14,989 bases of DNA from CAZEJK01 sp964512045 (GTDB taxonomy: Bacteria > Acidobacteriota > Thermoanaerobaculia > Thermoanaerobaculales > Sulfomarinibacteraceae), in the NCBI GenBank assembly GCA_964512045.1, contig CAZEJK010000128.1, forward strand, positions 1 to 14,989, given 5' to 3'. This document shows positions 7,619 to 14,989 of the stretch, one piece after another (position 1 is the first letter of the stretch; every line of letters begins with the position of its first letter). A program made the position numbers and the translations under genes. The notes beneath the pieces were generated by a model. It was not told where the DNA came from. It saw nothing but the letters and a program-made list of their open reading frames with translations, and did not search any database.

Positions 7619-9313
7619 ATGAGACGACGAGCTGTTCTGCTGTTGTGGGTTGTTCTGCTGCTCCTGCCGACCACGAGCTGGGCTCAGGAGCAGGTCCCGG
7701 CGAAGGTGTTTGCCGACGCGGTCTCCGTCGAGGTGGTCAACGTCGACGTGATGGTCACCGACAAACGGGGCCACCCGATCACGGGCCTCGGGCCCGAGGC
7801 GTTCCGTGTGTTCGAGGACGGCCGCGAGGTGCCGGTCACCAACTTCATGGAGGTGGAAGGCGGTCGGCTGAGGCCGGCCGGCGATGCAGAGGGTCCGGAT
7901 GAGGAGGGCGACGGCCCGGAGGTGACGATGGCGGATCCGCTTCCCGAGGAGCGGGTCAACATCGTGGTCTACGTCGACCTGCCGTTCCTGCGCCACAGCG
8001 GGATGAAGCGGACCGTGCGCGAGGTCCAGCGGTTCTTCGACAAGCGCTGGACCGACGGCAACCGCGCGATGCTGGCGGTGTCCACGGGGATGCTCCACGT
8101 GGCGGTGCCGTTCACCGAGGATCCGAATGCGATCATCGAGGGTCTCGAGGCGCTTCGCAGCACCGCGCCGCACGGGGACATCGCCGATGCGGAGCGGATC
8201 TCGATCGAGAACCTGCGGGCGATGGCCGCCGACGAGGGCGGCGACATGGCGATGCTGATGACCGCTCTGCTCGAGTTCCAGGAGATGGCGGCGGACGCCG
8301 AGGAGCAGGCCCGCGCCGAGCGCTCGATGGAGAGCCTGCGTGCGATGGTCGACCAGCTCGCGGTGGGGCCGCCGGGGCGGCGAGCGTTGCTGCTCGTGTC
8401 CGACGGTTTGCCTCCACTGGCAACCCGACGCGATATCGACCAGCTCATCGACCACGCCAACGCCAACCGGGTGAGCATCTACACCCTGTACAGTCAGGGC
8501 GACCCGGCGTACACCTCGCCGGTGCTGTCGGCCGAGGTCCACGGTCGCGTCGGCTACGCCGATCCGTGGGGGCATCGCAGCCGTTCGTTCGAGCGCGGCC
8601 AGGACTCCCTCGGCACCGTCGGGCTGATGGCGTGGCGGACCGGAGGTCGGGTGCTGTACACGATCAACGGCTCGACAATGCGCCAGCTCGCCGGCGACTT
8701 CTCGTCGTACTACTCGATCGGGTACCAGCCGCCTACGCCGGGTGATGGTCGCAGTCACACGATCGAGGTTCGGGTGGACGAGCCCCGGGCAGTGGTGCGC
8801 CACCGCATGGAGTACCGCTCGTTCGAGCGGCGCGACCGGATCGCGGGCGCTGCGATCTCGGCCCTGGTGGCGGCGCAGTCGGACAACCCGCTCGGCGTCG
8901 ACTTCGAGATCGGTGAGCAGGCGGCCCAGGCCCAGGGGGGCTTCGCGGTGCCGATCACGGTCCGGCTGCCGGCGCATGCGGTGACGGTTGTGCCGAAAGG
9001 TGACGGGGAGACCCTGGTCGGTGCGATCCGGTTGTACCTGGTTGCCCTGCACGGCAACGATCAGCTCACGCCGCTGCGCGACGTGCTGCTGCCGATCGAG
9101 CTGCCGGCGTCGGCGGCGGCGGAGGCTCGCGATCTGATCCGTCAGGAGGAGATCGTGCTGCCGCGAGGCCGCGCGACGATCGCGGTCACTGCGGTGGACG
9201 AGGCGGCCGACGTCGTGTCGTCCATAGCCCACTACGTTGCCGTGGGCAAGGACGGCTCCGTGCAGCAGCTGCCCTCGCCGTTTGCTACGGCCACGGATGC
9301 GGAAACGCGATGA
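7619..9313 (+). CDS. Secreted VWFA-related protein (acidobacterial type)
   Basis: This 564-residue exported protein resembles the VWFA-related family described from acidobacteria (TIGR03436). Its signal peptide covers residues 1-22 (cleavage after SWA). Next comes the family's lead domain, with VNVDVMVTDKRGHPITGL and EAFRVFEDGREVPVTNF. A von Willebrand A-like domain runs from about residue 112, with the first strand NIVVYVD (Asp120) and a later LLLVSDGLPP (Asp262). The closing segment has GGRVLYTINGSTMRQLAGDF, SSYYSIGYQPP and DGRSHTIEVRVD, typical of the family. The usual DxSxS metal motif is replaced by DLPFL, so metal binding at that site is doubtful. The ATG at 7619 starts a complete signal peptide; upstream in-frame codons add only low-complexity residues. 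It is divergent from the minus-strand operon across 284 nt. Role unknown, probably protein-protein contact outside the cytoplasm. Confidence 0.9.
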   Translation: MRRRAVLLLWVVLLLLPTTSWAQEQVPAKVFADAVSVEVVNVDVMVTDKRGHPITGLGPEAFRVFEDGREVPVTNFMEVEGGRLRPAGDAEGPDEEGDGPEVTMADPLPEERVNIVVYVDLPFLRHSGMKRTVREVQRFFDKRWTDGNRAMLAVSTGMLHVAVPFTEDPNAIIEGLEALRSTAPHGDIADAERISIENLRAMAADEGGDMAMLMTALLEFQEMAADAEEQARAERSMESLRAMVDQLAVGPPGRRALLLVSDGLPPLATRRDIDQLIDHANANRVSIYTLYSQGDPAYTSPVLSAEVHGRVGYADPWGHRSRSFERGQDSLGTVGLMAWRTGGRVLYTINGSTMRQLAGDFSSYYSIGYQPPTPGDGRSHTIEVRVDEPRAVVRHRMEYRSFERRDRIAGAAISALVAAQSDNPLGVDFEIGEQAAQAQGGFAVPITVRLPAHAVTVVPKGDGETLVGAIRLYLVALHGNDQLTPLRDVLLPIELPASAAAEARDLIRQEEIVLPRGRATIAVTAVDEAADVVSSIAHYVAVGKDGSVQQLPSPFATATDAETR

Positions 9314-9554
9314 TGAGCCGAGGAGCCCAGCCCCGGCCCCAGATCGCAGAGAGGAGCGTACGATCGAGCACGCGCTGATTCTCGATGGACGCAGGTCGGA
9401 GGCAGCCGCTGGCGATGTCGTCGGGAGGCTGCTCCCGCGGCTGGCGTCGCCAGGCTGCCGAGCATCAGGTGGCGGACCGCCTCGACGACAGGCCGTATGA
9501 GTAGGACTCGCTCTCAGTAGCGCTACGAGCACGGGTGCGGTACTCTTCGACGTC

Positions 9555-10295
9555 GTGGGTGCTTCAGGGAACGGTGTGGCAGGGCTCCGCGACGAGCTCG
9601 AGCGGCTGCGGATGCGGGTCAGCGAGCTGGAGGCGCAGCTCATCAGCGCGGAGGAGCCGGCTCGTCTGACTGCAGAGCAGCGCAGCCTGCTCGCCGTGGA
9701 GAGCGCCGGCATGGCGTGGTGGGACCACGACTTCGTGCGCAACGAGGTGACCAGGAGCGGGCGCTGGGCGGAGATGCTCGGCTACGACCCCGAAGAGGTC
9801 GACGGTAGCGTCGAGGCGTGGAAGGCGTTGATCCACCCGGAAGATCTCCCGGAGGTCGAGCGTCAGGCCCGTTCGCACGAGTCCGGAGAGGTTCCCGTGT
9901 TCCAGGTGGAGCACCGCATGCGGGCGCGCGACGGCTCGTGGCGATGGATCTTGAACTGGGGTCGGATCGTCGAGCGGGACGCGGCGGGTCGGCCCGTGCG
10001 GGCGTACGGGACCCACCTGGATATCACCCGACGCAAGCAGGCCGAGCTGGACCGTGAGCAGCTGATCGTGTCGCTGGAGGTCGCGCTGGCAGAGATCAAG
10101 ACGCTGCGCGGTATCATCCCGATCTGTGCAGGGTGCAAGAAGATCCGTGACGATCAGGGGTACTGGAACCAGCTCGAGGCGTATCTGACGGAGCACTCCG
10201 AGGCGCAGCTCTCCCATGGGCTCTGTCCGGACTGCCGGCAGCGGCTCTACCCGGATCTCCCTGGCTCGGACGAACAATCGCCGGGGACCGGATAG
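9555..10295 (+). CDS. PAS-domain sensor protein with C-terminal four-cysteine module
   Basis: This 246-residue cytoplasmic protein begins with a short coiled coil (about residues 10-33, LRDELERLRMRVSELEAQL). A PAS domain of the PAS_3 type follows (about 45-160: RWAEMLGYDPEEV, IHPEDLPEVE, RMRARDGSWRWIL, GTHLDITRRKQAE). The end carries Cys191-x2-Cys194 (ICAGCKKIRDD) and Cys224-x2-Cys227 (CPDC) around GYWNQLEAYLTEHS and SHG. This module recurs at the ends of bacterial PAS and response-regulator proteins and could bind a metal; its role is not known to me. No kinase, GGDEF or DNA-binding domain is present. The GTG at 9555 lies 8 nt after a weak TACTCT and lacks a ribosome binding site. An in-frame GTG at 9576 has AGGGA 5 nt upstream and is a serious alternative. 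Confidence 0.82.
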   Translation: MGASGNGVAGLRDELERLRMRVSELEAQLISAEEPARLTAEQRSLLAVESAGMAWWDHDFVRNEVTRSGRWAEMLGYDPEEVDGSVEAWKALIHPEDLPEVERQARSHESGEVPVFQVEHRMRARDGSWRWILNWGRIVERDAAGRPVRAYGTHLDITRRKQAELDREQLIVSLEVALAEIKTLRGIIPICAGCKKIRDDQGYWNQLEAYLTEHSEAQLSHGLCPDCRQRLYPDLPGSDEQSPGTG

Positions 10296-10336
10296 CCGAC
10301 TTCCACAATCCGAGAGCGTCGCGATCCGGGTTGTGG

Positions 10337-10357
10337 CGGCCCGCGTCTCGCGGGCCG
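10337..10357 (+). terminator. GC-rich intergenic hairpin, possible terminator
   Basis: A perfect 9-bp stem (CGGCCCGCG with CGCGGGCCG) closes a 3-nt TCT loop, 42 nt after the PAS gene stop and upstream of the fbaB promoter candidate. No T-run follows, so it is not a canonical intrinsic terminator. Confidence 0.35.
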
Positions 10358-10440
10358 GGAGGGGGAATCCGGTGGCCGGGCCGAGCCGTTACGCTTCGCC
10401 ACAGAGACCGCGTGGTGGGACGTCGCGTCAGAGCCTGCGG

Positions 10441-10449
10441 TGGTAGAAT
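10441..10449 (+). promoter_or_regulatory. Possible extended -10 promoter element of fbaB
   Basis: TGGTAGAAT fits the extended -10 form TGnTATAAT with one mismatch, 25 nt before the chosen fbaB start. There is no convincing -35, as is common for extended -10 promoters. It lies between the hairpin at 10337-10357 and the fbaB ribosome binding site. Confidence 0.4.
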
Positions 10450-10462
10450 CGATGGTACGAGC

Positions 10463-10467
10463 GGAGG
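10463..10467 (+). promoter_or_regulatory. Ribosome binding site GGAGG selecting the fbaB start
   Basis: GGAGG is 7 nt from the ATG at 10475 but only 1 nt from the in-frame ATG at 10469. This favours the later start, which also gives the 350 residues typical of FbaB. Confidence 0.65.
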
Positions 10468-10474
10468 AATGACG

Positions 10475-11527
<1,053 letters not shown>

Positions 11528-11534
11528 GCCTGCG

Positions 11535-11559
11535 CGCCAGGGGTGTTTTCGTCCTGGCG
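11535..11559 (+). terminator. Possible hairpin after fbaB
   Basis: CGCCAGG and CCTGGCG form a 7-bp stem around an 11-nt loop containing TTTT, starting 8 nt after the fbaB stop in the gap between convergent genes. There is no T-run after the stem, so termination is only a guess from position. Confidence 0.3.
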
Positions 11560-11646
11560 ATTGGAAGCCCGAGGCGTTTGAGAATGCGTGTGCTCCTTGC
11601 CGGGGGCCGGATGGCCGGCTTCCGGTTGGCCGGTCCAAGTCCGGAG

Positions 11647-13896
11647 CTACAGGTAGCCGAGCGACCTCAGACGGCGGCGCTGCTCGTCGCTGATGTCGCC
11701 GGTGTCCTCGAGGGCGCCTCGTGCGGTTGCCCTTCGTATCTCGTCCCTGAGCACGGCCCTCATCGCCGTCACGACGAACGGGTGGGCGCCCGACACGTCG
11801 ACCGTCTCGCCCGGATCGTTCGAGAGATCGTAGAGCCGGGGCGCTTCGTGCGGGCTGAGCATGGCCTTCCAGCGGAGGGTCCGGACGCCGTAGGTCGGGC
11901 GCGTGCCCGCCGTGCGCGAGATCAGGGCACGATGGTGTGGGCGGGACAGCTCTTCGGCCGTGGGCAGGATGCGCACACCGTCGAACGCCGGGTCGGGCGC
12001 CAGGCCGGCCAGCGCGAGCAGCGTCGGGGTGACGTCGGCGAGGCTCACGAGCTGCGTGGTGCTCGGTTGGTGAGCGCTGTACCGGTCCGGCACGCGCAGG
12101 ATGAACGGGACCCTGAGCATCTCGTCGTACACCGTCGAGTTGTGGCCGAGCTCGCCGTGCTCGAAGAACGCCTCGCCGTGGTCGGCGACGATGAGGACGA
12201 CGGTGTCCTGCCACCGAGGTCGCGCCTGGAGACCATCGAGCAGCGCTCCAATCGCTGCGTCCGCTCGGCGCAGGTTGGCGTCGTACAGGCTGATGAGCCG
12301 ATCGAGATCGGTAGGTCTCAGCTGCATCTTCTTGACGGTGCCAGCCATCGTGTCCCATCCAGGGGTCACGGGACCATCGTAGGTGGTGTCGCCGAAGCGA
12401 TCATGCTCCGCTCCCGGGAAGTAGGGCTCGTGCGGCGGGAGGTAGTGGAGCATCATGAAGATCGGATGGTCGTCCCGATGCCGCTCGAGCCGCTCGAGGG
12501 CGAGCCGTGTGACGCGTTCCGGGAGCATGCCCTCCTCGAACGGCACACCGGTCCAGGCCTCGATGAACTCGTCGAAGCCCTGGTGGAAGTTGAGCTCGGG
12601 CGAGTTGTACGGCATCGAGGACAGGGCGATGGTGGCGTACCCTGCCGCGCTCAGGCGCTCGGCGATGGTGACGGCTCCGTCATCGAGAACCTGCGGTGGC
12701 TCGGTGACGCCGTGCCGCAGGAACGAGAGCCCGGTGATCACGGTGGGGATCGAGCACAGGGTGTACGGCGCCAGGGTGAAGGCGTCTTCGAAGACGAGTG
12801 ACTCTCGTGCCAGCGCGTCGATCCTCGGTGTGGTATCGCGGTGGTAGCCGTAGCATCCCATATGATCCGGACGCGCCGCGTCCAGAATGAGCACGACGAT
12901 GTCGGGGCGGGGTGTGGATGCGGCGATTCGCCTGGCTTCACGACGCGGCTCGACCGCGGTGATCCGAGGATCAGTGAGAGTGATGTCGGGATCCACGGCG
13001 CCGTGAACGTCGATCAGGAGAGTTGCCGTCGAGCTGGACCAGGCATCGAGCGGCACGGTGAGCTCTGCCATGCTCACCGCTTCGGATTGCCGCCACTCCG
13101 CCGTTCCGAGGGGTGTGATCGCAGCTTCCAGATCCATCATCGAGAGCTGCACCGTCGGCCATTCGCTGTCGGCGCTCGCCGGCGCCTCGAGCCGCAGCCC
13201 GAGTGAGCGCGCCGACGGCGGAAGGCGGAGTGGGACGGCGATCCGCCCCGATCTGCGGATCCGAACCGCAGGTTGTGTGGAGTCGATCACAACGGGTGGC
13301 TGTGGATCGCGCGCAGTGGCGCCGGTGCCGCGGGGCTCGAGGGCGATCCGACGGAAGCACACCGCAAGTGACCGTTCGTCCGTCCCGTCGCCGAGCTCGT
13401 TCGGGGAGTGGTGGTACGCGTAGCCCAGCTCGAGCACGTTGACCCCAGTGATGGTGTGCTGCAGCGGGAGGCTGACCTCGAGGGTCTGCCAGCCGCGGTC
13501 GAGTGGGAACGCTCCGACCGGTTTTCCGTTCAGCCGGACTCGGATCTGTGGGTCCGGATCATCCGGTCGCCCCGCCGAGGGACGGCAGTCGAGCCTCAGC
13601 ACGGAGGCCCCGGTCCAGGGCAGTACGATCGCGAGGGTGGAGCGCGAGCCCACCGCCCAGATGTGTCGAGGCTCGGGAGAGGACCAGCCCTCCTTCAACC
13701 ACACCTGTGGATGGCCGCCCGGCGTCGCTGCAGGGTCTGCGAGGTCGAGCGACGGTGCATCGGCCACGAAGACGGCTGATGCGAATGCAGACGTGATCGG
13801 GATCTCCATCATGGAAACAGGATCGGCGCCACAGGCTGCGAGAACGATGACGACGATCACGCAGCAGGCCCGGAACAGGGCAGTGCGGCAATGCAT
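11647..13896 (-). CDS. Lipoprotein of the sulfatase/alkaline phosphatase superfamily, Thr in place of formylglycine Cys
   Basis: This 749-residue protein is predicted to be a membrane-anchored hydrolase. The start MHCRTALFRACC leads into a hydrophobic segment and lipobox LAAC, so it should be lipidated. Residues about 45-320 form beta-rich, carbohydrate-binding-like modules (VWLKEGWSSPEPRHIW, VRLNGKPVG). The sulfatase domain (PF00884 type) follows. It opens with VLILDAARPDHMGCYGY (metal ligand Asp339) and has TLCSIPTVITG at the nucleophile position, ADHGEAFFEHGELGHN (Asp572, His573) and an end EQRRRLRSLGYL common in sulfatases. CxPxR is absent: Thr379 aligns with the modified Cys, as in phosphotransferase relatives such as LtaS-like enzymes, so sulfate-ester cleavage is uncertain. 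Upstream in-frame residues to 14007 were rejected because they would bury the signal peptide. No ribosome binding site is seen. It is convergent with fbaB. Confidence 0.88.
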   Translation of the reverse strand: MHCRTALFRACCVIVVIVLAACGADPVSMMEIPITSAFASAVFVADAPSLDLADPAATPGGHPQVWLKEGWSSPEPRHIWAVGSRSTLAIVLPWTGASVLRLDCRPSAGRPDDPDPQIRVRLNGKPVGAFPLDRGWQTLEVSLPLQHTITGVNVLELGYAYHHSPNELGDGTDERSLAVCFRRIALEPRGTGATARDPQPPVVIDSTQPAVRIRRSGRIAVPLRLPPSARSLGLRLEAPASADSEWPTVQLSMMDLEAAITPLGTAEWRQSEAVSMAELTVPLDAWSSSTATLLIDVHGAVDPDITLTDPRITAVEPRREARRIAASTPRPDIVVLILDAARPDHMGCYGYHRDTTPRIDALARESLVFEDAFTLAPYTLCSIPTVITGLSFLRHGVTEPPQVLDDGAVTIAERLSAAGYATIALSSMPYNSPELNFHQGFDEFIEAWTGVPFEEGMLPERVTRLALERLERHRDDHPIFMMLHYLPPHEPYFPGAEHDRFGDTTYDGPVTPGWDTMAGTVKKMQLRPTDLDRLISLYDANLRRADAAIGALLDGLQARPRWQDTVVLIVADHGEAFFEHGELGHNSTVYDEMLRVPFILRVPDRYSAHQPSTTQLVSLADVTPTLLALAGLAPDPAFDGVRILPTAEELSRPHHRALISRTAGTRPTYGVRTLRWKAMLSPHEAPRLYDLSNDPGETVDVSGAHPFVVTAMRAVLRDEIRRATARGALEDTGDISDEQRRRLRSLGYL

Positions 13897-13905
13897 GCAG
13901 GCGTG

Positions 13906-13914
13906 AGTGTAGCA
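13906..13914 (-). promoter_or_regulatory. Possible extended -10 element of the sulfatase-like gene
   Basis: TGCTACACT on the minus strand has the extended TGn motif and a -10 matching TATAAT in four of six positions. It ends 9 nt before the chosen ATG, so the transcript would start close to the start codon, which agrees with the lack of a ribosome binding site. No -35 is evident. Confidence 0.3.
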
Positions 13915-14059
13915 AGACGGTTCATCGCAGTGCCCTGGAGCGGGATGGTGACCCAAGCACCGTAGATCGTTGACAGAGCGAAACGTCGTCGCCGGCAACC
14001 GGCACAACCGCTCAGCTGAGTCGGTAGTCGTGAAGTCCTGCGCGAATGTGGCAGGATCT

Positions 14060-14095
14060 TCAACGCAAAGGCGCCAAGACGCTGTGTCGCAAAGG
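14060..14095 (-). repeat. Left inverted end of the GxxExxY unit
   Basis: Read outward on the minus strand this end comprises four 8-nt units followed by TTGA. The outermost unit is CCTTTGCG, the next TCTTGGCG, the third is degenerate (ACACAGCG), and the innermost is CCTTTGCG again. The core 14061-14078 (CAACGCAAAGGCGCCAAG) is the exact reverse complement of 14590-14607. Confidence 0.85.
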
Positions 14096-14183
14096 GAAGA
14101 AGGAAATCATGAAGGGTGCATGCTGGCAAGCTCTCAGACATCTCGTCGCTGTGCCGTTCCAACAGTGACGACATTACATCCTC

Positions 14184-14564
14184 CTACAGCCCGTTCACCA
14201 CTCGGTGGATGCCGTCCTTGACCAGCCGCTCCCCGAAGTTGACCACCAGCCCCAGTTTCATGTCGAGCTGCCGCAGGTAGGTCAGCAGTTGCGCCTCGAA
14301 CACACTATTGTAGGTGCTGACGGCCTTGCACTCGACCACCACCCGTCCCATCACGATCAGGTCCACACGAAGCTGGGTCTCCAGCCGCTTGCCCTTGGAG
14401 AACACTGGCACGATTCGCTGACGCTCCACCGTCATGCCCCGCAGCTCGAGCTCGTAGGCCAGTGCCTCCTCATAGACGCTCTCCAGCAGCCCTGGACCAC
14501 CAAGGGTCCGATGCACCTCGATCGCCGCCGCCACGACCACCTTGCTGATCGAGTTCTCGGTCAT
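14184..14564 (-). CDS. GxxExxY family protein (PDDEXK_3-like)
   Basis: This 126-residue protein matches the GxxExxY family (TIGR04256/PF13366). The naming motif is GLLESVY near residue 25, within HRTLGGPGLLESVYEEAL. A PD-(D/E)xK-like core follows: an Asp in LRVDLIV, then VVVECKA (ExK-like). Family proteins continue with SVFEAQLLTYLRQ and a KLGLVVNFG strand, both present here, and the length is full. The fold suggests nuclease ancestry, but no activity is established to my knowledge. The start follows AAGGAG by 7 nt, and this ribosome binding site abuts the innermost 8-mer of the right inverted end. The gene is alone inside the inverted-repeat unit; its stop lies 88 nt from the left repeat. 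There is no adjacent toxin-antitoxin, restriction or transposase gene. Confidence 0.93.
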   Translation of the reverse strand: MTENSISKVVVAAAIEVHRTLGGPGLLESVYEEALAYELELRGMTVERQRIVPVFSKGKRLETQLRVDLIVMGRVVVECKAVSTYNSVFEAQLLTYLRQLDMKLGLVVNFGERLVKDGIHRVVNGL

Positions 14565-14572
14565 TCAACATC

Positions 14573-14608
14573 TCCTTGCGCCGTTGCGCCTTGGCGCCTT
14601 TGCGTTGA
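14573..14608 (+). repeat. Right inverted end of the GxxExxY unit
   Basis: Four contiguous 8-nt units (consensus CCTTKGCG, the second CCGTTGCG) run outward on the plus strand and close with TTGA. The third and fourth units and TTGA mirror the left end with one mismatch. The innermost unit overlaps the AAGGAG ribosome binding site of the enclosed gene on the other strand. Confidence 0.85.
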
Positions 14609-14887
14609 TTCCGAGAACCTACCACTCCCAGCGGTCAGTGCCCCCCCCGAGCATGCCTCCCCTGTTTGGCTCCGGCTCGTCCGGGTTCTGCTCCAGGCTC
14701 ATCGGTCCGTGAGCTCAGCATCATGCCAAATGGCACCGCCGGAGGCCGTGGGACGGGATCCGGCTCCGGGGCTGCTGCGAGCCGTTGTCGTTTCTGCGAG
14801 CCAGATCGGCCGGACGGGGAGCTCATCCCCAACGCGGTCATGGGACTCGGGACAGGTCGGAGGTCAGGTGCAGCGGAGCGGTTGGTG
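14609..14887. other. Intergenic stretch with no supported gene
   Basis: GC-rich sequence between the GxxExxY unit and the tRNA promoter. Open frames here are of low complexity (rich in Arg, Pro, Ser and Gly) and show no family motif. An eight-C run at 14641-14648 is the only notable base pattern. Confidence 0.5.
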
Positions 14888-14917
14888 TTGACAGCGGCTC
14901 AGTGGCAGAGGTATAAC
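14888..14917 (+). promoter_or_regulatory. Sigma70-like promoter of tRNA-Phe
   Basis: TTGACA (14888-14893, perfect -35) and TATAAC (14912-14917, five of six) are separated by 18 nt. The expected transcription start near 14924 lies about 11 nt before the mature tRNA 5' end. Confidence 0.75.
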
Positions 14918-14934
14918 GTCCGCTCCATTGGGCT

Positions 14935-14989
14935 GCCCAGGTAGCTCAGTTGGTAGAGCAGGGGACTGAAAATCCCCGTGTCGGCAGTT
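14935..14989 (+). tRNA. tRNA-Phe (GAA), 3' end beyond the window
   Basis: The first 55 nt of a tRNA are present. The 5' acceptor strand GCCCAGG is followed by a D-arm with stem GCTC/GAGC and loop AGTTGGTA. The anticodon arm has stem GGGGA/TCCCC and loop CTGAAAA, placing anticodon GAA at 14968-14970 (tRNA position 34). A five-base variable loop and the 5' side of the T-arm (GGCAG, then TT) follow. The remaining T-arm and 3' acceptor strand are cut by the window edge. Confidence 0.95.

Larger units (their letters stand above)
14060..14608. mobile_element. 549-bp inverted-repeat-bounded unit carrying a GxxExxY gene
   Basis: Two inverted 36-nt ends (14060-14095 and 14573-14608) enclose a single minus-strand gene and little else. 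The outer 19 nt are identical in inverted orientation, and 22 of the outer 23 nt match. No transposase is present and no target-site duplication is visible next to the ends, so mobility is inferred only from the architecture. It may instead be a chromosomal repeat unit spread by other means. Confidence 0.45.

Noticed and set aside
9310..9378. 22-residue frame overlapping the VWFA stop (ATGATGA)
   Set aside because: Too short, no ribosome binding site of its own and no recognisable sequence.
9422..9437. Hairpin CGGGAG-GCTG-CTCCCG after the VWFA gene
   Set aside because: A 6-bp stem without a T-run, more than 100 nt after the stop; expected by chance in GC-rich DNA.
7331..9742. 803-residue minus-strand open frame
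   Set aside because: It lies opposite the VWFA and PAS genes, is Arg/His/Gln-rich and has no recognisable motif; an antisense frame of GC-rich coding DNA.
14036..14056. Hairpin TCCTGC/GCAGGA just outside the left inverted repeat
   Set aside because: A 6-bp stem with a 9-nt loop and no counterpart at the right end, so not treated as part of the unit.
13857..14174. 105-residue minus-strand frame upstream of the sulfatase-like gene
   Set aside because: Translates the left inverted repeat and the lipoprotein signal region in another frame; no motif.
14205..14891. 228-residue plus-strand frame
   Set aside because: Antisense to the GxxExxY gene, then runs through low-complexity intergenic sequence.

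Overview
The window is GC-rich bacterial chromosome. The best guess at the host is an Acidobacteriota member, perhaps Thermoanaerobaculia-like. This rests on the VWFA-related protein of the type named for acidobacteria at 7619-9313, the abundance of secreted proteins with DUF11, FG-GAP and IPTL-CTERM features, and a sulfatase ending in LRSLGYL. It is an inference from protein style, not from a marker gene.

Layout. (1) Positions 202-7334, minus strand: a tightly spaced run of exported-protein genes read from right to left. First come two tandem paralogues (6045-7334 and 3749-6034), the second carrying an added array of ten Cys/Asp-rich repeats. Then come a P-domain/Calx-beta/DUF11 protein with an IPTL-CTERM tail (2354-3733), an FG-GAP beta-propeller lipoprotein (943-2340), and an in-frame fragment after its stop codon with DUF11 and dockerin-like modules (202-903). 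Gaps between the first four genes are 10-15 nt, each with a purine-rich ribosome binding site, so they look like one operon. Positions 1-201 hold no gene I can support. (2) Position 7619 onward, plus strand: the divergent VWFA-related secreted protein, then a PAS protein with a four-cysteine C-terminal module (9555-10295), then a class I fructose-bisphosphate aldolase, fbaB (10475-11527). (3) 11647-13896, minus strand: a lipoprotein of the sulfatase/alkaline phosphatase superfamily with Thr at the usual formylglycine position, convergent with fbaB. (4) 14060-14608: a compact 549-bp unit bounded by inverted 36-nt ends built from 8-mers, containing only a GxxExxY (PDDEXK-fold) gene. (5) 14888-14989: a sigma70-like promoter and the first 55 nt of a tRNA-Phe(GAA) cut by the window end.

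The surface-protein operon, the VWFA protein and the sulfatase all point to envelope or extracellular work, but no substrate can be read from the sequence. fbaB and tRNA-Phe are housekeeping. The inverted-repeat-bounded GxxExxY unit is the least conventional item and the one most worth comparative work.
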